Shown: piece by piece, positions 58,766-64,000 of the stretch
Layout: each line of letters begins with the position of its first letter
How positions within the stretch are numbered: the stretch's first letter is position 1
NCBI RefSeq assembly: GCF_000471905.2
Contig: NW_006497083.1
Location: forward strand, 1,226,671 to 1,290,670
Reading direction: 5' to 3'
Length of the DNA stretch: 64,000 bases
Source of the DNA: Amborella trichopoda
Lineage: Eukaryota > Streptophyta > Magnoliopsida > Amborellales > Amborellaceae
Notes under the pieces: generated by a model
Told to the model about the DNA's origin: nothing
The model's input: only the letters and a program-made list of their open reading frames with translations
The model's database searches: none
Position numbers and translations under genes: made by a program

Positions 58766-59187
58766 CAAGCTAAAGTCACTTGTAAAAAGGGCGGATTATT
58801 CTTCACTCAAATTAGAAGCATAACGCTCGTTTTCACTCGTCTTTTGCTTCTAAACCCTTGATCCCCCCGAGAGGGGAGAAAAACCTTTTAGAGAGAGAAA
58901 AATGTCTCTAAGTGCACGAACCCATTCCTCTCAGAGAGAGAAAATACCTATGAGCATGCAGACCCATTCTCTTTCTTTACTAAGCCGAGTCACATCTCGA
59001 GCTCTCTCTCTCTCTCTTAATCTACACGTTATCTGCCCCACGCAGCAACCTGCATCTGCGATAGATGTGCTATCCCAATTGAGCCCACCCCCTCGGGTGC
59101 TCTCACACCCTTCCATCGGTTAGCCAGTCTCTTCGAGGGAAATGTTATGGGGAGGGATAATTGAGCACCATCACGATTGCAAGCACA

Positions 59188-59215
59188 AGAGAGAGAGAGA
59201 GAGAGAAAGAGAGAT
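59188..59215. repeat. (GA)n microsatellite
   Basis: AAGAGAGAGAGAGAGAGAGA-type run, continuing AAAGAGAGA. Confidence 0.9.
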
Positions 59216-59839
59216 GCTTCGAAAGCCTGAAGAGAGTCCCCGTCCAAACCGCACTGGCAGACAGCCGGAGGGCTTCGTGACTGTTTCAAGAGGGAGAATC
59301 GCCCGAGTACGTCCCCCGAGCCCCAAACGACGAGGTAAGCGTATGAACGTACCCCCATCGTAAAATATCTCTCATTGTTGGTACCTATCCGCACTCAGAA
59401 GTGCCCACGCACACACACCGGCAAGAGCTTCGCACGCATGGATCCTTCGTGGTTGTTCGAGAGAGGGTTTTCTCCACTGCGAGAATACGCTTCCGTTCGC
59501 ACGAGGACCGACAGGAAAACCATGCCTTGAACAACACCCAGTTCCAAACTTAGACCCTCTTTAGGTCTAAGCCAAGACTTGTACCCATCTAGTTTAGATC
59601 CCAGTCTAGGTCTTAGCCTAAGTCTTAGTATAGAGTCACCTCTAAAGCTAGACTAGGCTTATTCTAGTTCACGATCTAAACCAAAACCCATCGATCTAGT
59701 GAGATTCATCCGGTCTAGTCCTAGCCTAGGTCTTAGTTTAAGGTTTCGCCCCTAGAACCAGACTAGGTTCTATCATAAGTTGTCGAGTTTAGATCTCACC
59801 CTAAGTCTAGATTCAAGAACCGGGTCAAAGAGAGTCACC

Positions 59840-61720
59840 ATGTCGGTTACCCAAGGTGACCATGATGATTATTCTACAACCGACTCCAAACCTAATCTTT
59901 AAAAACATAAAGTCTAGTATGCCGCAATCCCATGTGATTATGGCAAGAACCCAAGTTTGTCCTTTTTTCAGTGTTCAAGTCTTCAATTAGAGGCAGATTC
60001 CCAAGGATCAGCTCATAATCTTGAGATTTTTGTGGACCGAAAAGCTAGCTTTGCCTGAAAGAATCTAAATTGTCAAGGGGTTCGATCTGTGTGGATCGAA
60101 AAGCTAGCTCTGTCCATAACTCGAACCAAGATAACCCTGAGGCACGACGGTCTCGAAACCAAGACCCACCTAGGTCTAAGGGATCTGACCCGACCTTAAG
60201 TCACCATAGTACTGCTCATGATAACCTGAATGTCAAGTGAAACAGAGGTATCTATTTGAATCGACCTTAGGTGATGTAGGTGTCCAAGCTGCTCTCCAAA
60301 GTTTTGTTGACCGGGGCTACACTGTTCACACCCTAGCACATGTGTCGATCCCAAACCAACTTAGTGCTATAAGACAACTGATAGGACAATTGAGTCAACC
60401 GATTCTTCAATCAGTCCCAGTAATCCATCCGGTCCAACAGACCATGCAATTTCGGCAGCCTGTGGTAACACCTATGGGTCAATACGTCCCTCAGGCCCAA
60501 GTATACTAAACAACCCCGATGACTGTGGCTCATCAACCTCAGGTCCATACGACCAATACATACCCCAAGCCTTGACTCTTTAGTCTACACTTAGGAAGCC
60601 ACCAACCGGTTGGCCTACCGTCATGTTGAATTCCCAATACGAAGGTACCATGAAAACAATGCAAGACATGCTTATAAGAATGGGCATTCACGAACCCCCG
60701 AAAGCCAATGTTCATGAGACCCTCGTAGGCATGGAGGACGTTTCATTCGGATTCTTCATCCCAGAATTTCAAAACAAGTTCAACGGGAAGAGCGATCTAG
60801 ATAACCATGTTAACGCATACCTCCTCTCCGTTCGAGCTTTGAGAGAAAGACCAAATCAATTGAAGGTCATATTTCACAAAAATTGTTCGGCGAGGCTCTG
60901 AACTGGCATCGAAGAATGATCTGCACTCAACCGCACATCACTCTAAATGAAATGTTCAATCTATTCATCTCTCACTACCATGGATTGACAGCAAGGCCTC
61001 TCTCCCTAAGCGAACTCAGTGCAGCAAAACATAATCTAGGAGAAGGACTTCATCAATCGATTCTGTGAGGAGGCAATGCAGGTCATTGAAAGTCCAATCA
61101 CAATCCCGGCCAAGATCTCCATGGCCTTAGAAAGTGTCGCTCCCGAATACAAGACCTTCTTCAGCCAAGCTCTTAGCCCCTACTCTTTCGACTCCATGAT
61201 TGAGAGGGTGGCACGCCACGATAGGGCTAGAGGAACACCTCTCGGCACTAGACCCGAGAACGAATCCATAACCACTCACCAAAACAAGATAAATAAGAAC
61301 AATAATAACCACAACAAGGGGAATACTTCTGGTCAGGTTAATAAAATTATCATTAACATGCCGACTTGAGGTTTAGCTACTCAGCGCAAGCATTAGAACC
61401 AAAACCAAAGGGGTCGTCCTAGAGCCAACACTCAAAATAGCAATAAAATGCACGATGATAATTTCACTCCTTTCCAAGACCCATAAGAAAAAGTGCTTGA
61501 ATTACTCATGTCCAAAGATATGGTTTACCTCCCAGCACAATCTGAGCCACCATTCAAAGTCACAGATAAGAGAAAATGATGCAAATGGAACCGAAATCAT
61601 GCACACGATACCAAAAATTGCTATCATTTGAAACGGGTTATTCAAGGGTTGATCGATAAGGGGACATCACTGTCCCACCGAAAAATCAGCCTGTTGAATA
61701 GCTTAATCAAAAGATGTGTA
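59840..61720 (+). pseudogene. Element 3 gag, decayed
   Basis: ATG at 59840 gives MSVTQGDHDDYSTTDSKPNL then a stop. Later frames give MQDMLIRMGIHEPPKANV, ERPNQLKVIF, then (shifted) FGEALNWHRRMI, ISLAL-type region SMALESVAPEYKTFFSQA, SFDSMIERVARHDRARGTPL, and a knuckle KWNRNHAHDTKNCYHLKR near 61575-61640. Confidence 0.82.
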
Positions 61721-62378
61721 TCTTCAAAATCAAAAATATGGTCACAACAGCCGAAAAGACGGAAGCACAAGACAACCCGAAAGGGAACGTTGTCATTCAC
61801 ATGATCGAAAATGGAGATGAAGAAGAAGAACTGACTCAATTCATATTCCTATGTGGTCACCACCTCTAAGACCTGTTGGATCTTCTAAAAGGAAACCCTT
61901 CACCTCAAATCCTCAACAATCCACCTAAGTAGGGCCAATATGATGAGGATGATATATTAGATATTGATGTGGTCCGAATCATTGAGAAGGGATCATCCTC
62001 CAATCAGGTGGCCACTGCCCCAAAGTTCCCCATTACTCTCGCAAGGGTGGACCCTATTGAACTTCAGACAAGTGAAGTAGACTCCTTGACCCGAAGAGTC
62101 TGAGTTTTCAAGCCCATCCGATTGATGGCCGATAGCCTTGAGGAGAGAATACGAAGAACCTCTGAGCCCAAGCAGCCGACGAATACCATGACTCATGAAC
62201 CTACCCCATAAATAATCCCAAAGATCCGAAACCACGTACGATCTACCGGCTCATCTCGAGAAGATCCAGACTCATTCTCTATCTTGGAGTTGCTCAATAA
62301 CTCACCAACGCATAGGGCTGAGATTAAGAAATTCCTTGCCAAGACGAACATTCCGAGCAACACACAACCAGATGAGTT

Positions 62379-63029
62379 ATGCGGAATGATAACCGGCTGA
62401 TGGCACCAACACCGCTCGTGTTCACGGACGATGACATCCTGACCAACTTCAACCACTTTCACATCCAACCATTGCACATCACCGTTTCAATGCAAGGGTA
62501 TGAGATACAGAGGGTACTTGTTGACAATGGGACATCCTTAAACATGTGCCCTATGAAAATGGTGAAGAAAATAGGCGAGAGTTTGGATAATTTCGCGTCG
62601 TGTCAGCTCAATATCGCTGCATACGATGGGACCAAAAGATAAACTAAAGGCATATTGCCTCTCACTCTTAAGATTGGCCCTATCATCCAAGTGATAAAGT
62701 TTTATGTCTTGGATATAAAACCCCCAGTCAAAATGCTTTTAGGAAGGCCATGGCTGCATGAAAGTCTTGTGGTGGCCTCTACACTTCATCAATGCCTTAA
62801 ATTTCCAACTAAGAATGGTGTCACTAAGGTATTTGCTAAAATTTCTTCTCTTTCAAGCTTTAATATAGATAACGGAAAGCTAACCGTGGGAGTCGAGCTC
62901 GGTGAAATCCCGCTTGTTTTTTTCAAGCAAGCTAATTTTGCCACCTTACACCTAGAGGCCAGCGACCCTGTTCCTCAAATTCTACAAACTTCTAAATTGA
63001 TGAAAGACATCTTCCAATGTCAACATTGA
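62379..63029 (+). pseudogene. Element 3 aspartic protease
   Basis: FHIQPLHITVSMQGYEIQRV, LVDNGTSLNMCPM (active-site VDNG), then after a stop LLGRPWLHESLVVASTLHQC. One in-frame stop separates the two halves. Confidence 0.8.
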
Positions 63030-63640
63030 TACGGTTTTGGGTCCCTCGAGGCTTAGCACGTGCTCTTCTCTCAAGGCTTCCAACCAGGCCAAAGTTTGAG
63101 AACTCAAAGGCAAGGCGTAACAGAGGCAATCTCTGAATCACCCCAAGCCAAAATCTAAAATGGCGATCGAAGGAGACTCGGGTGTTCTCTCACCTTATTT
63201 CAAAGCCGGATGAAGACTTCATACCATCCGGGCTTCGTATTTAGAGGCATTCAAAGCGTCAATCGTCTTGATGCCCGTCCTTCAGAATGGCCAAAGGTGA
63301 TCCTTAATTTCCCAATGGTGAAGGTATCTCCTCCCACACCTCAACACACATAAGAACTAAGAATTGAAGACCTTTTTGCTAACCTGAACTTGAGCGTATA
63401 CACAATTGGCTCTAACACAATCAATCGTGCTCATTTTCCTGTTTGAACCTAGGGATGGAATTGGTCAATCACTCCCCTATCTTGAGAATCGCTGAAAGCA
63501 TACCAACGACACCTTCAAGTTCTGGTTCCAAAAAACAGATAGGTACAGGGTGATTAGGTGCCACCTAACCACCGTGGTGTTCAGACCCCAACATATCTCT
63601 TGCGAGTCTCATAAGGGATACCTCATGTGACATTTCAAAA

Positions 63641-64000
63641 ACCAGTGAAAATTTGGAACATGATAAAAATGATAATAAGGAAAAAGCATTTTCAAGAATG
63701 GCAAACACTCAAGATAGCCCATTAATGGTGAAAAACACTCAAGATGACAAATCAGATAACCTGAATGAAGATCAAGAGAACCAAGAGTCCGAAGAAATCC
63801 CTCAACCTGTGGAACTCTCTTCCCATGTTGAGCAGTTCAAGAAGAGATTTGATGATGACCCAACAACTACCATCGAAGAGACAATCGATGTCAACCTAGG
63901 ACCTAAGGTTAACCAAGATTGGAGCCTCCCTATCTCTTGAGGAGGGGAAAAACATGATTTCCTTTCTCAAGAAATATTGTGATGTTTTGCTTGATCATAC
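63641..64000 (+). pseudogene. Element 3 PR-RT spacer, truncated by window end
   Basis: MANTQDSPLMVKNTQDDKSD and SSHVEQFKKRFDDDPTTTIE match the same region of elements 1 and 2 just before RT. Confidence 0.7.

Larger units (their letters stand above)
54986..59839 (+). other. Probable long 5' LTR and leader of element 3, boundaries unresolved
   Basis: Non-coding sequence upstream of element 3 gag that does not match the element 1/2 LTRs. It holds a CAA-rich minisatellite (56480-57290), a TATA box (58758-58765) about 1.1 kb before gag, GA-rich runs, and near 59540-59830 a TCTAG-rich leader resembling the one before gag in elements 1 and 2. I could not fix the LTR ends or a PBS. Confidence 0.45.
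59840..64000 (+). mobile_element. Ty3/gypsy element 3 (Tat/Ogre-like), plus strand, runs off the window
   Basis: gag, protease and the PR-RT spacer are seen in order on the plus strand, opposite to elements 1 and 2. Frameshifts and stops are frequent. RT onward lies beyond 64000. Confidence 0.85.

Overview
The window looks like nuclear DNA of a flowering plant. It has a gene with many introns and canonical GT/AG splice sites, Ty3/gypsy retrotransposons of the type carrying a second RNase H, MITEs, hAT-like elements, LINE fragments and an Au-like SINE. I see no bacterial or organellar genes. The transposon-filled introns suit a woody plant with a medium or large genome, but I cannot name the species.

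About 1-8.7 kb is non-coding and repeat-rich. It holds two copies of a ~380-bp MITE, a ~1-kb TIR element, one copy of a ~0.4-0.5-kb Mutator-like MITE and short tandem duplications.

About 8.76-24.56 kb on the minus strand carries the one clear host gene, a KDM3/JMJ25-type JmjC histone H3K9 demethylase. I place ten exons that join in one open frame: the second half of the zinc finger, the linker, the second cysteine-rich motif, and the JmjC domain with its HxD...H iron ligands, ending in a stop codon. Its introns hold the partner Mutator-like MITE (12 nt from a splice donor), a 931-bp hAT element, a degenerate LINE/hAT block of about 4.5 kb and an Au-like SINE. The exon for the first half of the zinc finger is not found upstream. 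There lie a LINE fragment and a retrotransposon cluster, so the gene either continues across a giant intron or has lost its 5' end.

About 26.7-54.0 kb is a nested pair of related Ty3/gypsy elements (Tat/Ogre-like domain order gag-PR-RT-RH-aRNH-INT), both on the minus strand. Element 1 (29,538-42,620) has both LTRs, a PBS, a PPT and a 5-bp target duplication CATAC. It sits inside element 2, whose 5' LTR is 52,856-54,045 and whose 3' part lies left of element 1. That 3' part carries, on the opposite strand, a broken plant-mobile-domain gene with its own introns. Element 2 has no recognisable 3' LTR.

About 54-64 kb holds a simple-repeat region, a probable minus-strand LTR fragment, a long LTR-like region with a TATA box and a CAA-rich minisatellite, and then the gag-PR part of a third relative on the plus strand (element 3), which runs off the window. 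All three retroelements are decayed by frameshifts and stops. The most interesting signals are the antisense plant-mobile-domain gene, the MITE beside the splice donor, the interrupted 5' end of the demethylase gene, and the families of tandem and inverted repeats in the retroelement leaders and tails.
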